Assembly (NCBI GenBank): GCA_018650465.1
Contig: JABIFY010000026.1
Coordinates: 1-37,228 of the forward strand
Length of the DNA stretch: 37,228 nt
Source: Alphaproteobacteria bacterium
GTDB taxonomy: Bacteria; Pseudomonadota; Alphaproteobacteria; UBA2966
Direction: 5' to 3'
The notes under the pieces were generated by a model. It was not told where the DNA came from. It did no database searches and worked only from the letters and a program-made list of their open reading frames with translations. Position numbers and translations under genes: made by a program. Shown piece after piece: positions 18,443 to 27,080 of the stretch. Each line of letters begins with the position of its first letter. Within the stretch, counting starts at the first letter, position 1.

Positions 18443-19725
18443 GGTCGTATCTGGCCCTGGCCACGTACGACATATTTAAAGGTTGTCAGTTGTTCGACAC
18501 CGACGGGGCCGCGGGCGTGCATGCGGCCGGTTGAAATGCCGATCTCGGCCCCCATACCAAACTCGCCGCCGTCGGCATATTGCGTTGAGGCATTGTGCAG
18601 CAAAATGGCGCTGTCTACCTGGGCCAGGAATTTTTCCGCGGTGGCGTTGTCGTCAGTAACGATGCATTCTGTATGGTGGCTGCCATAGTGATCAATGTGG
18701 GCCATGGCGGCATCAACGCCATCGACCACTGCCACGGAAATAATCATATCAAGATATTCCGTCACCCAGTCGTCTTCCGTCGCCGGGATCACTTTGTCAT
18801 TGGCGGCGCACGTGGCTTCGTCGCCGTGTATCTCCACACCAGCGGCCAGTAAATCATCCAACAGCGGACCCAGATGCGTCGCGGCACAAGACTTGTCGAC
18901 CAACAGGGTTTCGGCAGCACCGCAGATACTGGTGCGCCGGGTTTTGGCGTTCAGGGTTATGTCGCGGGCCATTTGCAAATCAGCTTGGCCGTCCACATAG
19001 ACATGGCACAGGCCTTCCAGGTGGGCAAAGATCGGTACCCGGCTGTCATTCATCACGCGTTCAATTAATGACCGTCCGCCGCGCGGCACAATCACATCAA
19101 TGTGCTGGTTCATGCGCAACATTTCACCCACAGCCTCGCGGTCGCGGGTGGGGACCAGTTGCAGGCTGTGCTCGGGTAAACCAGCGACGGCCAGGCCCTG
19201 TTGCAGGCAGGCAAAAATCGCCCGTGCGGAATGATAACTGTCACTGCCACCGCGCAAGATCGCTGCGTTGCCCGCTTTCAGGCACAGGGCACCGGCATCC
19301 GCCGTCACATTGGGGCGGCTTTCATAGATAATGCCGATCACGCCCAGGGGCACGCGCACACGATTTATTTTCAGGCCACTGGGCACATCCCAATCCGCAA
19401 TAACTGCGCCGACAGGGTCGTCCATGGCAGCGATACTTTCCAGCGCCCGGGCGACGCCTTCGATGCGGTCCGCGTCCAGCATCAGCCGGTCCATTTTGGA
19501 TTGGGCCATGCCGTTGTCGCGGGCATATTGCATGTCAGCCTTGTTGGCCTCGATGATCGCATCCGTCGCGTCGCGCAAAGCCTGGGCGGCCGTTGTCAGT
19601 GCCAGGTCTTTGGCTGCCGAGGAGGCTTGCGATAACGGACCCAATGCGGCACGGGCGTTTTTGCCCAAGCCCAGCATCATGGCTTTGATGTCTTCGCTTG
19701 TTTCGAGTGATTCTACTGCGCTCAT
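18439..19725 (-). CDS. proA: Gamma-glutamyl phosphate reductase
   Basis: This is the second enzyme of proline synthesis, reducing gamma-glutamyl phosphate to glutamate semialdehyde with NADPH. It has 428 residues, the normal length for this member of the aldehyde dehydrogenase superfamily. [20 protein letters not shown] and [13 protein letters not shown] form the cofactor and substrate region. The catalytic Cys lies in [15 protein letters not shown]. The C-terminus has [26 protein letters not shown] lies 8 bases before the ATG. It is separated from proB by 14 bases. Confidence 0.97.
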   Translation of the reverse strand: MSAVESLETSEDIKAMMLGLGKNARAALGPLSQASSAAKDLALTTAAQALRDATDAIIEANKADMQYARDNGMAQSKMDRLMLDADRIEGVARALESIAAMDDPVGAVIADWDVPSGLKINRVRVPLGVIGIIYESRPNVTADAGALCLKAGNAAILRGGSDSYHSARAIFACLQQGLAVAGLPEHSLQLVPTRDREAVGEMLRMNQHIDVIVPRGGRSLIERVMNDSRVPIFAHLEGLCHVYVDGQADLQMARDITLNAKTRRTSICGAAETLLVDKSCAATHLGPLLDDLLAAGVEIHGDEATCAANDKVIPATEDDWVTEYLDMIISVAVVDGVDAAMAHIDHYGSHHTECIVTDDNATAEKFLAQVDSAILLHNASTQYADGGEFGMGAEIGISTGRMHARGPVGVEQLTTFKYVVRGQGQIRP

Positions 19726-19739
19726 TGCCTAATCCCTCT

Positions 19740-20885
19740 TTAACTTACCGTCTGATCGTTTAAGGCAAGATCATCACGGTGTACAACCTCGTCGCGGCCA
19801 CGGTAGCCCAATAATTCTTCGATTTCACCGCTTTTGTGACCCATGATGCGGCGGGCATCCTTTGAGGAATAGGCACACAAGCCGCGCCCCAGATCACTGC
19901 CGTCGGGGCCGCATAACATCACTGTGTCGCCCCGTTCAAAATCACCTTCGACGTCATGCACACCGGCGGGCAACAGGCTCTTGCCGTTGGTGAGTGCGGT
20001 CAGGGCGCCGGCATCCAGGATCAGTTTCCCCACCGGTTTCAGGCTGCCCAAAATCCAGCGCTTGCGTGCCGACCGTGGCGTGGCTTTGGAAACGAACCAG
20101 GTGCAGTCGGCCCCGTTTTCCAGCGCTTTCAGGGGGTGCAATTTTGTACCGTCGGTAATCACCATGTGACAACCTGCATGCACAGCGATATGGGCTGCGG
20201 CAATTTTGGTCACCATGCCACCCTTGGCGTGGGCGCTGCCAGTGCTGCCTGCCATATTTTCAATTTCAGGTGTGATTTCTGTCACTTCACGGATCAGCTT
20301 GGCCGAACCGTCAATGCGGGGATTGGCATCATACAAACCGTTCACATCCGACAGCAGGACCAGACAATCAGCGGACGCCATCTCGGCCATGCGGGCGGCG
20401 AGGCGGTCGTTGTCGCCGACCCGGATTTCGTCCGTGGCGACCGTATCATTTTCGTTGATCACCGGTACGGCACCCAGCTTCAGCAAGGCGTTAATGGTAT
20501 TGCGCGCATTCAGATAACGCCGCCGGGCTTCTGTATCGGCGCTGGTCAATAATAGCTGCGCTACATGCAGGTCTTGTTTGCCAAGGGTTTCCTGAAAAGC
20601 ATGGGCGAGGCGAATTTGCCCGGCAGCAGCAGCGGCCTGGTTTTCTTCCAGCTTGAGAACCCGGTCGCCCAGTTCCAGATGCCGGCGACCCAGGGCAATG
20701 GCCCCGGACGAGACAATGATCACATCTTTGTGCAGCGCCCGCAAAGCCGCTATGTCCTGGGCCAGGGCTTCAAGCCAGGCGTGATGCAAGGTGCCCGTGG
20801 CGTCATCGACCAGGAGAGACGATCCGATTTTGATGACGACGCGTTTTGCAGAATCCAGATAATTCGCGGTGGGACGGTCCGTCAT
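19740..20885 (-). CDS. proB: Glutamate 5-kinase
   Basis: This is the first, feedback-controlled enzyme of proline synthesis. It has 381 residues with two parts. The amino-acid-kinase domain (about 12-260) contains [37 protein letters not shown] and GTGGM-like [19 protein letters not shown] domain (about 285-370) contains [11 protein letters not shown] and [15 protein letters not shown]. The ATG overlaps the obgE stop by four bases, so it is coupled to obgE. Confidence 0.97.
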   Translation of the reverse strand: MTDRPTANYLDSAKRVVIKIGSSLLVDDATGTLHHAWLEALAQDIAALRALHKDVIIVSSGAIALGRRHLELGDRVLKLEENQAAAAAGQIRLAHAFQETLGKQDLHVAQLLLTSADTEARRRYLNARNTINALLKLGAVPVINENDTVATDEIRVGDNDRLAARMAEMASADCLVLLSDVNGLYDANPRIDGSAKLIREVTEITPEIENMAGSTGSAHAKGGMVTKIAAAHIAVHAGCHMVITDGTKLHPLKALENGADCTWFVSKATPRSARKRWILGSLKPVGKLILDAGALTALTNGKSLLPAGVHDVEGDFERGDTVMLCGPDGSDLGRGLCAYSSKDARRIMGHKSGEIEELLGYRGRDEVVHRDDLALNDQTVS

Positions 20886-21931
20886 GGCGTCCAGGCTTTC
20901 ACCTCACCTGAGGCTATCTTTTGTTTTTGAATGTCGTTCTTGCGGCGTGTTTTGACAAAGGTCAGCAGGGCCAGTAAAGCCTCTTCCACACCTTCGCCGG
21001 CCACGCCCGACATTTGCAAGACCTTCGCGCCTGAGGCTACTTCCAGCTCGGCTTGTTTCTCGGTCCGTTGTTCGTCAGTCAAGGCATCGCACTTGTTCAG
21101 CACCAGCACTTCCGGCTTTTCACCAAGGCCATTACCATAGGCCACCAGCTCATCGCGGATCATGTGGTATTGCGCGGCCACATCTTCTTCCGTGCCATCC
21201 ACCAGATGCAGCAGGGCACCACAGCGTTCTACGTGACCCAGGAAACGATCGCCCAGACCAGCACCTTCGTGGGCCCCTTCGATCAAGCCGGGAATATCGG
21301 CCAGGACAAATTCTTCCGTACCCGCAAAAACCACACCCAGCTGAGGGTTCAGGGTTGTGAAGGGATAGTCGGCAATCTTGGGTTTGGCGCGTGACGTGGC
21401 GGCCAGAAAGGTCGATTTGCCCGCATTGGGCGCCCCCACCAGACCGGCATCGGCGATCAGTTTCAGGCGCAACCAGATAGTGCGCTCTTCACCCGGCCAG
21501 CCCACATCGTAGCGGCGGGGTGCCCGGTTGGTGGCGGTCTTGAAACGGGTGTTGCCAAAGCCGCCATCACCGCCCTTGCAGATCAAGGCGGTCTCGCCCA
21601 GTTCGCTGAAATCCACGATCAGGGTTTCGTTGTCTTCTTCAAAGATCTGGGTGCCGACGGGCACTTTCAGATAAAGGTCGTCGCCATCGGGCCCGGTGCG
21701 ATCACGGCCTGCGCCGCCCGTACCTGTCTGGGCCTTGTGGTGCTGGCGAAAGCGATAATCGATTAATGTGTTCAGGCCGTCCACAGCAATGGCATACACA
21801 TGCCCGCCGCGTCCGCCGTCGCCACCATTGGGACCACCGAACTCGATATATTTCTCACGCCGCATGCTGGCGCTACCGCTGCCACCATTGCCACTCTTGA
21901 CGTAGATTTTTGTCTGATCGAGAAATTTCAT
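20882..21931 (-). CDS. obgE: Obg-family GTPase
   Basis: This essential GTPase is linked to 50S ribosome assembly and stress responses. It has 349 residues. The glycine-rich Obg domain (about 1-158) has GGNGGSG-type turns ([26 protein letters not shown]). The G domain then shows G1 [10 protein letters not shown]2 region [12 protein letters not shown]3 [16 protein letters not shown] and G4 NKCD. The frame stays open for 53 codons upstream, running through an inverted repeat. The ATG at 21931 gives [14 protein letters not shown], the family N-terminus. No promoter was identified with confidence in the gap to the rpmA terminator. Confidence 0.96.
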   Translation of the reverse strand: MKFLDQTKIYVKSGNGGSGSASMRREKYIEFGGPNGGDGGRGGHVYAIAVDGLNTLIDYRFRQHHKAQTGTGGAGRDRTGPDGDDLYLKVPVGTQIFEEDNETLIVDFSELGETALICKGGDGGFGNTRFKTATNRAPRRYDVGWPGEERTIWLRLKLIADAGLVGAPNAGKSTFLAATSRAKPKIADYPFTTLNPQLGVVFAGTEEFVLADIPGLIEGAHEGAGLGDRFLGHVERCGALLHLVDGTEEDVAAQYHMIRDELVAYGNGLGEKPEVLVLNKCDALTDEQRTEKQAELEVASGAKVLQMSGVAGEGVEEALLALLTFVKTRRKNDIQKQKIASGEVKAWTP

Positions 21932-21995
21932 GTTTCGCTTCGCTGTTTGCTTCGCTATCGGTTGGCTCGGCCAGCCCGGCCTTGTTAAGTTTCTG

Positions 21996-22079
21996 TTTCC
22001 AAGCCGCCCGCTCCCCCTCCCGGCCAGCCACAGGATAATCGCATGGGGTGGCCGGGAGGGGGAGCGGGCGGCTTGGAAA
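21996..22079. repeat. 31-bp perfect inverted repeat
   Basis: The left arm 21996-22026 and right arm 22049-22079 are exact reverse complements over 31 bases, with a 22-base loop. The arms are very GC-rich, with core CCGCCCGCTCCCCCTCCCGG. It lies between the rpmA terminator and obgE, about 65 bases before the obgE start. It has no U tract and so is not a second terminator of the usual kind. Confidence 0.92.
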
Positions 22080-22098
22080 TCATATCTCAATACCCCAC

Positions 22099-22130
22099 AA
22101 AAAAAGGGGAATGGCTCGCCATTCCCCTTT
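22099..22130 (-). terminator. Rho-independent terminator of rplU-rpmA
   Basis: A 12-bp perfect stem (22103-22114 with 22119-22130, arm AAAGGGGAATGG) with a 4-base loop is followed on the minus strand by seven U residues (A run at 22099-22105). It lies 30 bases after the rpmA stop. Confidence 0.95.
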
Positions 22131-22159
22131 AATATATATGGAACCGCGAGCGTGGTTAG

Positions 22160-22417
22160 TTAACTCGCCGGGTCAACATGAACGTAGGTGCGGTCGTTAC
22201 GTCCTTTGGAGAACGAAACGTTGCCTTCGATCTTGGAGAAAATGGTGTGATCTTTGCCCATGCCAACATTGTTGCCGGGGTGCCACTTGGTACCGCGCTG
22301 ACGCAAAATGATGTTACCGGGGATGACAACTTCGCCACCGTATTTTTTGATCCCCAAGCGACGACCTGCGGAATCGCGACCGTTCCTGGAACTACCGCCT
22401 GCTTTTTTATGTGCCAT
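22160..22417 (-). CDS. rpmA: 50S ribosomal protein L27
   Basis: This small basic protein of the large subunit reaches towards the peptidyl transferase centre. It has 85 residues. The N-terminus [20 protein letters not shown] and the segment [20 protein letters not shown] are diagnostic of L27. There is no N-terminal extension of the Firmicutes type that needs cleavage. It follows rplU by 6 bases. Confidence 0.98.
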   Translation of the reverse strand: MAHKKAGGSSRNGRDSAGRRLGIKKYGGEVVIPGNIILRQRGTKWHPGNNVGMGKDHTIFSKIEGNVSFSKGRNDRTYVHVDPAS

Positions 22418-22423
22418 GAGTTC

Positions 22424-22816
22424 TTACTCCTCGGTTGCAGCCTCGGCCTTGTCGGCCGGAGCTTCTTTTTTCGCAGCGGGCTTCTTGGCTGCTTTTTTCT
22501 TGGCCGAACCTGCAACATCCAGGATGCGCAATACTGTCTGGTCCTGACGATGGCCAGCCATACGACGATAGCCTTGGCGGCGCTTCTTTTTGAAGACCAA
22601 AATCTTGTCGGCGCGACCTTGCTCAATGATTGAGGCGGTGACAACAGCGCCTTCAACAGTTGGTGAGCCAATGACAGTGGTGGTGCCATCGTTGACCATC
22701 AGGATATCATCCAGTTTGATCTCGGCACCGGCTTCACCGTCCAGCTTTTCAACCAGAACAACATCACCCGGGGCGACCTTATATTGCTTGCCGCCGGTTC
22801 GAACTACTGCGTACAT
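22424..22816 (-). CDS. rplU: 50S ribosomal protein L21
   Basis: This large-subunit protein binds 23S rRNA. The core of about 100 residues begins [18 protein letters not shown] and includes [19 protein letters not shown]-terminal tail of about 27 residues is Lys/Ala-rich and then acidic, an extension common in alphaproteobacteria. The frame is open 9 codons upstream, but the ATG at 22816 has GGAG 8 bases before it and matches the family start. It is the first gene of the rplU-rpmA operon, with its own promoter. Confidence 0.97.
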   Translation of the reverse strand: MYAVVRTGGKQYKVAPGDVVLVEKLDGEAGAEIKLDDILMVNDGTTTVIGSPTVEGAVVTASIIEQGRADKILVFKKKRRQGYRRMAGHRQDQTVLRILDVAGSAKKKAAKKPAAKKEAPADKAEAATEE

Positions 22817-22856
22817 AACTTGCTCTCCGCAAACGCGGGCCAAAAGCCTGCGTATC

Positions 22857-22904
22857 GGGGTTAAAACCCCATGGTAAAATTGGGGTACAACCCCGTGGTA
22901 AAAT
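22857..22904 (-). promoter_or_regulatory. Structured leader of rplU (two short hairpins in a 24-base repeat)
   Basis: Two GGGG/CCCC hairpins, at 22857-22870 and 22882-22894, lie 40 to 90 bases before the rplU start. They sit in a direct repeat: the 15-mers at 22866-22880 and 22890-22904 match at 14 positions. A further stem (ACCGGC with GCCGGT, inner CGCT with AGCG, about 22959-22983) lies close to the predicted transcript start. The layout resembles a ribosomal-protein leader but matches no family I can name. Confidence 0.45.
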
Positions 22905-22994
22905 CTAATTTGCCTCGCAACTGCACTTCAAGAACAACAAGCCCAATAAGCAAAGCAACCGGCCCCGCTAAAGCGAGCCGGTAATGCAGGCGGG

Positions 22995-23022
22995 AATATA
23001 GTCACTGAAGCGCCCCTGTCAA
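22995..23022 (-). promoter_or_regulatory. Sigma-70 promoter of rplU-rpmA
   Basis: On the minus strand a perfect TTGACA (23022-23017) is followed after 16 bases by TATATT (23000-22995). Transcription would start near 22988, giving an untranslated leader of about 170 bases before rplU. A separate 10-bp inverted repeat, GCGATTCATT (23043-23052) with AATGAATCGC (23075-23084), lies just upstream of the promoter. I see nothing else in the gap to 23228. Confidence 0.8.
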
Positions 23023-23227
23023 CGGTTATTGTGGCTGATTCGGCGATTCATTCGGGAATCATCCGGGAATCTGAAATGAATCGCAATTCTTTGATAAATC
23101 CAGCCGCAATCCACAGTATCCAGAGGTGTCGCACAAGTTCGGATCAGGCTAAATCCAGCGATTCTGACCTGCATATATATTTACACTGAAAATAGCCGAA
23201 CAATCAAACAGCGACAGATATTGCGGC

Positions 23228-24010
23228 TTACTTGAACTCGCTGAGCAGCGCCATTTGTTGTTCGCGTGGGATTTTGGGCCAAATGCGGTCGAGGTTGGGT
23301 TTGACGCGTTTCAGGCCCTTCATATAGGCTTGGCCGTATTGACGGTAGGCTTCTGCCAGATTGATCGGGGTAGGACCCTTGTTGGTGCTGTAGGCGTAGC
23401 CGAGGATTTCATTGGCTTCGGGGAAGTTGCCCGTCGCCGCAAATTCCCTGATGGCCATGATTTGCGCCATTGTCAGGTTGGAAACATCCGTCTCGGCAAG
23501 AAAACTTGTCCAGGCTTTGGATGTTTTTTCAATTTCTTGTGCGGCTTTTATTTCGGCAAGCCTTGCCAGGGCAGCCGGATCATTTTTGGCCGCCAACGCA
23601 GCCTCTTCTGCGGCCAGGGCCTGGCGTTTGGCTTCAGCGAGTTCGGCCTCACGGGCCGCTTCTTTGGCGGCAGCGGCTTGCGCCTCGCGAACCTTGCGGG
23701 CGGCTTTCTGTGACTTTACCCAGTCGGAGATGGAAGAGCCAAATTTGGCAGCGCGATAGGATTTACACCAGCCGGGGGCGGAAAATTGATCTGCGCAGAT
23801 ATAAGTTTTCAGTTCGTTTGAAAGGTTTTCTGCATCGGCTTCGCTGATTTTCGAGGGCAGGGTTTCACTGTGTGCAGTCTTTACAGTCGCAAACGAAGCT
23901 ACGGTCACAACCAGCAATATGGCCAGGGCTACGATTGTTCTGCGTACCACATAATTGCCATATACCACACGGTGGTTGGCAGACTGGGTATATGAAATGG
24001 CGGCAGGCAC
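23228..24010 (-). CDS. Secreted coiled-coil protein, paralog A
   Basis: The function is not recognised. The sequence has an N-terminal export segment (TIVALAILLVVTVASFATV, then a likely cleavage near AHS). A short domain follows with two cysteines in TYICADQFSAPGWCKSYRAAKFG. Next is an Ala/Glu-rich helical coiled coil (about 95-160). The C-terminal domain of about 85 residues has a TPR/Sel1-like look (NEILGYAYSTNKGPTPINLAEAYRQYGQAYMKGL). The start is a GTG with a poor ribosome site; a GTG 20 codons later would also leave an intact signal peptide. The next gene upstream is a clear paralog with the same layout, 215 bases away. Confidence 0.7.
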   Translation of the reverse strand: MPAAISYTQSANHRVVYGNYVVRRTIVALAILLVVTVASFATVKTAHSETLPSKISEADAENLSNELKTYICADQFSAPGWCKSYRAAKFGSSISDWVKSQKAARKVREAQAAAAKEAAREAELAEAKRQALAAEEAALAAKNDPAALARLAEIKAAQEIEKTSKAWTSFLAETDVSNLTMAQIMAIREFAATGNFPEANEILGYAYSTNKGPTPINLAEAYRQYGQAYMKGLKRVKPNLDRIWPKIPREQQMALLSEFK

Positions 24011-24225
24011 AGAATTCAGGTTCCAAATATTAAAATGATATTCGGTCTGGAATTCGCAAGAGCTGTGCCAGGTTTGAAGTGAAGTTTAGCCCCGTTAACT
24101 GGGTTTTAACGATGAATTGGGCAGATCATGCACCAATATGGTACGTTAATGCATCAAAATGAAACGATTTTGACCTGAGATAGCGATATTGGATCAGGTT
24201 CATACTTAATCTCGCCAACATCCCG

Positions 24226-24987
24226 CTATTTAAACTCGTCAGTTAAAGCCGCTTGCTCCTCCTTGGGAATTTTTTTCCAGATGCGGTCCATGTTGGGTTT
24301 GACATGTTTCAGGCCTTTGACAAAGGCCTGGGCATATTGGCGATAGGCTTCAACCAGATTGACGGGGATGGCCCCTTTGTCGGTGCTATAGGCAAAGCCG
24401 AGGATCTCGTTGGCTTCTGGCAATTCATCACTTTCTGAAAATTCCCTGATCTTCATGACCTGATTAATCGTCAGGTTGGCCAAATCCGCTGTGCCCAGGA
24501 ATGTGGTCCAGTCACTTGATAGTTTCTTTGATTTTTCTTTGGCGCGGGCTTCGGCTTCCCGTGCGATGGCGGCCGGATCATTGTTGGCCGCCAGAATGGC
24601 GTCTTTCTTGGCCTGTTCCTTCCTTTTCTCCTCGGCTATTACAGCATCCCGTTTGGCTTTTTCTATCGCGGCTTTTTTTGCCGCGAGGGCCTTTTTGGCG
24701 TCCTCGCGGGCCTTGATCCACCTGGCAATTGAATTTCCAAACTTGGCGGCGCGATAGGCCTTGCACCATTCCGGTGCCGTATTTTGATCTATGCAAATAA
24801 AAGTCTTCAGGGCGGGGGATAAATGTTCAACCTCGCTCCCCGTTGCCTTTGTTGCCAGAGTCTCGCTGGCAACCGAGGCAGTCGGAGCCGTCATCAGCAC
24901 AAACCCCAGCGTCAGGCACAAAAATGCGAGCCGCAAATTAGTACAAATGAGCCGCACGGGGTCTGTCTTTGGTTGTTGAACAAACAT
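24226..24987 (-). CDS. Secreted coiled-coil protein, paralog B
   Basis: This is a 253-residue relative of the neighbouring 23228-24010 product. The signal peptide ends near VAS. The two-cysteine segment reads TFICIDQNTAPEWCKAYRAAKFG. The central coiled coil is Lys/Ala/Glu-rich (KKALAAKKAAIEKAKRDA). The C-terminal domain (NEILGFAYSTDKGAIPVNLVEAYRQYAQAF) and last residues (DEFK) are nearly shared with paralog A (SEFK). The two cysteines are conserved in both copies, consistent with a periplasmic disulfide. Linker length and charge differ most, so the coiled coil is the fast-changing part. It starts at an ATG. Confidence 0.75.
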   Translation of the reverse strand: MFVQQPKTDPVRLICTNLRLAFLCLTLGFVLMTAPTASVASETLATKATGSEVEHLSPALKTFICIDQNTAPEWCKAYRAAKFGNSIARWIKAREDAKKALAAKKAAIEKAKRDAVIAEEKRKEQAKKDAILAANNDPAAIAREAEARAKEKSKKLSSDWTTFLGTADLANLTINQVMKIREFSESDELPEANEILGFAYSTDKGAIPVNLVEAYRQYAQAFVKGLKHVKPNMDRIWKKIPKEEQAALTDEFK

Positions 24988-25104
24988 AGGTGTTCAATAA
25001 TCCATATCCGTTAAGTTTTGCTAAAAACCACTGAAGGAAGCGGCAGGATATAACATAATCCGGGACATGATCAAAACCGGGACATGGCACGTTGCTGAAG
25101 GGGC

Positions 25105-25491
25105 TTAATAGATAAAGTGCTGCCTGATTTTCAGGTCATGTTTCAGCATGTGGCTGATAATTGTGTGCAAAACTTCGGATACGCAGGCTTGGCCACTACA
25201 TACTTTTTCGCATTTCTTTTTCAGGCCATTCAAGTGAACCAGAATCTGCTGATGATCACTGAAGTGTTCGCTGGGGTCGATGCCATCCAAACTCCTCAGC
25301 AAAGTACTTTCTTCTACAAAATGCTGCTCACAGTTCCGCAGGCAATCAGACATTGCTTGTGAACATCGAGCGGTGTCGCCTGATGACAAGTGCTCGATCA
25401 TGATATTGCAGTCAGAAATAATGCCCTTGTGCTGTGCGTCAGTTGGGCCGTGGCCGGTCGAAAAATTCTCAGACCATTCAATCCTGTTCAT
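25105..25491 (-). CDS. Bacteriohemerythrin
   Basis: This is a small cytoplasmic four-helix protein holding an oxygen-binding di-iron site. All seven expected ligands are present, counted from the ATG at 25491: His21 (DAQHK), His57 and Glu61 (HFVEE), His76 and His80 (HFSDH), His114 and Asp119 (HMLKHD). The spacing matches the Methylococcus protein. A TTG at 25503 would add four residues, but the ATG has GGAT at a good distance. It is unusually Cys-rich (seven Cys in about 128 residues). Roles in oxygen delivery or sensing are known for the family; the neighbours do not decide which applies here. Confidence 0.92.
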   Translation of the reverse strand: MNRIEWSENFSTGHGPTDAQHKGIISDCNIMIEHLSSGDTARCSQAMSDCLRNCEQHFVEESTLLRSLDGIDPSEHFSDHQQILVHLNGLKKKCEKVCSGQACVSEVLHTIISHMLKHDLKIRQHFIY

Positions 25492-25588
25492 CCAGCTATC
25501 CAAAATGTTCTCTGATTCTCGGTGAATTTATACAAGTTATAGGGGTGTTATGGAAGCCGTCATTGCCGGTGTGACGTCTGGTCGCACT

Positions 25589-25628
25589 TGACTGCCAGCT
25601 TGCTAGCCAACTAGCAAGCTGGCAGTCA
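25589..25628 (-). terminator. 18-bp perfect hairpin containing the stop codon of the CoxE-like gene
   Basis: Arms 25589-25606 and 25611-25628 are exact reverse complements (core CTGCCAGCTTGCTAG), with the 4-base loop CCAA. The TGA stop of the CoxE-like gene (25628-25626) forms the base of the stem. No U run follows, so termination would not be of the standard intrinsic type. RNA end protection is an alternative. Confidence 0.5.
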
Positions 25629-27080
25629 GGCCCGAACAGAAGAACGCAACAGGTCGTCAATGATACGTTCAAGTTGTTTGAGCGTGTTGCAGGTCTTGGC
25701 CACATGACAATAGGGGCGATAGCGTGGCATTTCTGAATCGCCCGTGCCCCAGAAACTTTCCGGCTCAGGATTAAGCCAGATGACGCGCCGGCTGCGCTCA
25801 TATATCTGTTTCATGATTTGCGCTTCCGGATCGGCACCATTGGTGCGGCCGTCACCCAGCATGATGACGGTCGTGCGCCGGTCGATACTATCAAGATGAT
25901 CGTCACGAAAATCACGCAGCATCTGACCATAGTCGGTAGAGCGAAAACCGATTTTTTGCAGGATTGCCGGGATGGCTTCTTCCACAACATGATTTTCCAG
26001 ATCATCGCTGATCTCTATCATATGACTGGAGAAGGCAAAACTTTGCAGTCGGGCAATAACCTCGTTCAGGCTGTAGAGAAACATCAATAGAAAACGCGCA
26101 CTGGCTGCCACCGAACCACTGACATCACAAATGGCGACAACCGAAGGTTTGTTGATTTGCTGGAACCTCCACACGGTCTCGAACGGCACACCATCATGGG
26201 CCATGTTGCGGCGCAGGGTGCGACGCACATCAAGTTGTCCGCGTTTGGCCCGGCGGTGGCGGCGCATGTATTTTGACGCCAGTTTTTTGGCCATGCGTCG
26301 CACAATGCGGTTCATGATCGCAAAATCCCTCGGTGGGATATTGGACATGGCGGTGGTTTCCAGAAATTCTTCGCGGAACTGTTGACCGGCGGCACGGGCA
26401 TACAGCTCGAACTGGCGTTCCATATAATTGCGGGCCTCGGCAAACAGTTGCATACGGCCTTCAGTGAGGGCCGTAATCTTGCTGTCTTTGTCGACGTCAT
26501 CGCCTGTAGAGTTTTCTATGGCTGCCTGTTCCATGGCTGCGATCATGCGCTCAAGATCGCGCATGCCCATTTCATCCAGCATCTGCCGGGCCAGGTAGCC
26601 GCGTTGGGTAAAGACCTTGATCTTGGCGGCACCGGTCTCAACGGCGGCGGCCTCCATGGCAGAGGCCAAGCCTTCGCCGTCGCCTGCCAGGATCATGTCA
26701 GCCAGATCACTTTGCATGCCGGGCACCGACCCTTCGCCCCCTTCGGCTGAACCGTCACCATCGCCGCTGCCATCGGCATCGCCACCATCACCACCTTCAG
26801 GCGGGCAATCCTCGTCTTTATCTTCGGCGTCTGGATCTTGCCAGGCTTCAAAAGCATCCTTGAATTCCGTGCGGGCGTAAAAAAGTTCAAAGGCCGCCTC
26901 AAAGCGATCTTTTTCATCTTGCGACTTGGCCACGGTCAGGGCCAGGGCGTCCTTCAACAATTGTCGGTCGTGATAGCCAACGGCAGCGATTACTTCGCTC
27001 GCGTCAATAACCTCGGCGACCGACACCGGCACGTCGGCCGCGCGCAGGGCGCGCACAAATTGTTCAAAAGGTTGTTGCAT
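25626..27080 (-). CDS. CoxE-like VWA-domain protein
   Basis: This cytoplasmic protein has a C-terminal von Willebrand A domain and works with MoxR-type ATPases in metal insertion or complex assembly. It has 484 residues from the ATG at 27080. The first 80 residues are helical and family-typical (FVRALRAADVPVSVAEVIDA). A Gly/Asp-rich, low-complexity insert follows (about 105-145). The VWA domain carries the metal-site motif DVSGS in AICDVSGSVAASARFLLMF, and later TTVIMLGDGRTN. The frame extends 27 codons further upstream inside moxR. I prefer the ATG, which leaves a 17-base overlap with moxR. Its stop codon lies inside a perfect hairpin. Confidence 0.88.
   Translation of the reverse strand: MQQPFEQFVRALRAADVPVSVAEVIDASEVIAAVGYHDRQLLKDALALTVAKSQDEKDRFEAAFELFYARTEFKDAFEAWQDPDAEDKDEDCPPEGGDGGDADGSGDGDGSAEGGEGSVPGMQSDLADMILAGDGEGLASAMEAAAVETGAAKIKVFTQRGYLARQMLDEMGMRDLERMIAAMEQAAIENSTGDDVDKDSKITALTEGRMQLFAEARNYMERQFELYARAAGQQFREEFLETTAMSNIPPRDFAIMNRIVRRMAKKLASKYMRRHRRAKRGQLDVRRTLRRNMAHDGVPFETVWRFQQINKPSVVAICDVSGSVAASARFLLMFLYSLNEVIARLQSFAFSSHMIEISDDLENHVVEEAIPAILQKIGFRSTDYGQMLRDFRDDHLDSIDRRTTVIMLGDGRTNGADPEAQIMKQIYERSRRVIWLNPEPESFWGTGDSEMPRYRPYCHVAKTCNTLKQLERIIDDLLRSSVRA

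Noticed and set aside
21932-22090. N-terminal extension of obgE
   Set aside because: The extra 53 codons translate the 31-bp inverted repeat; the Obg domain begins exactly at the ATG at 21931.
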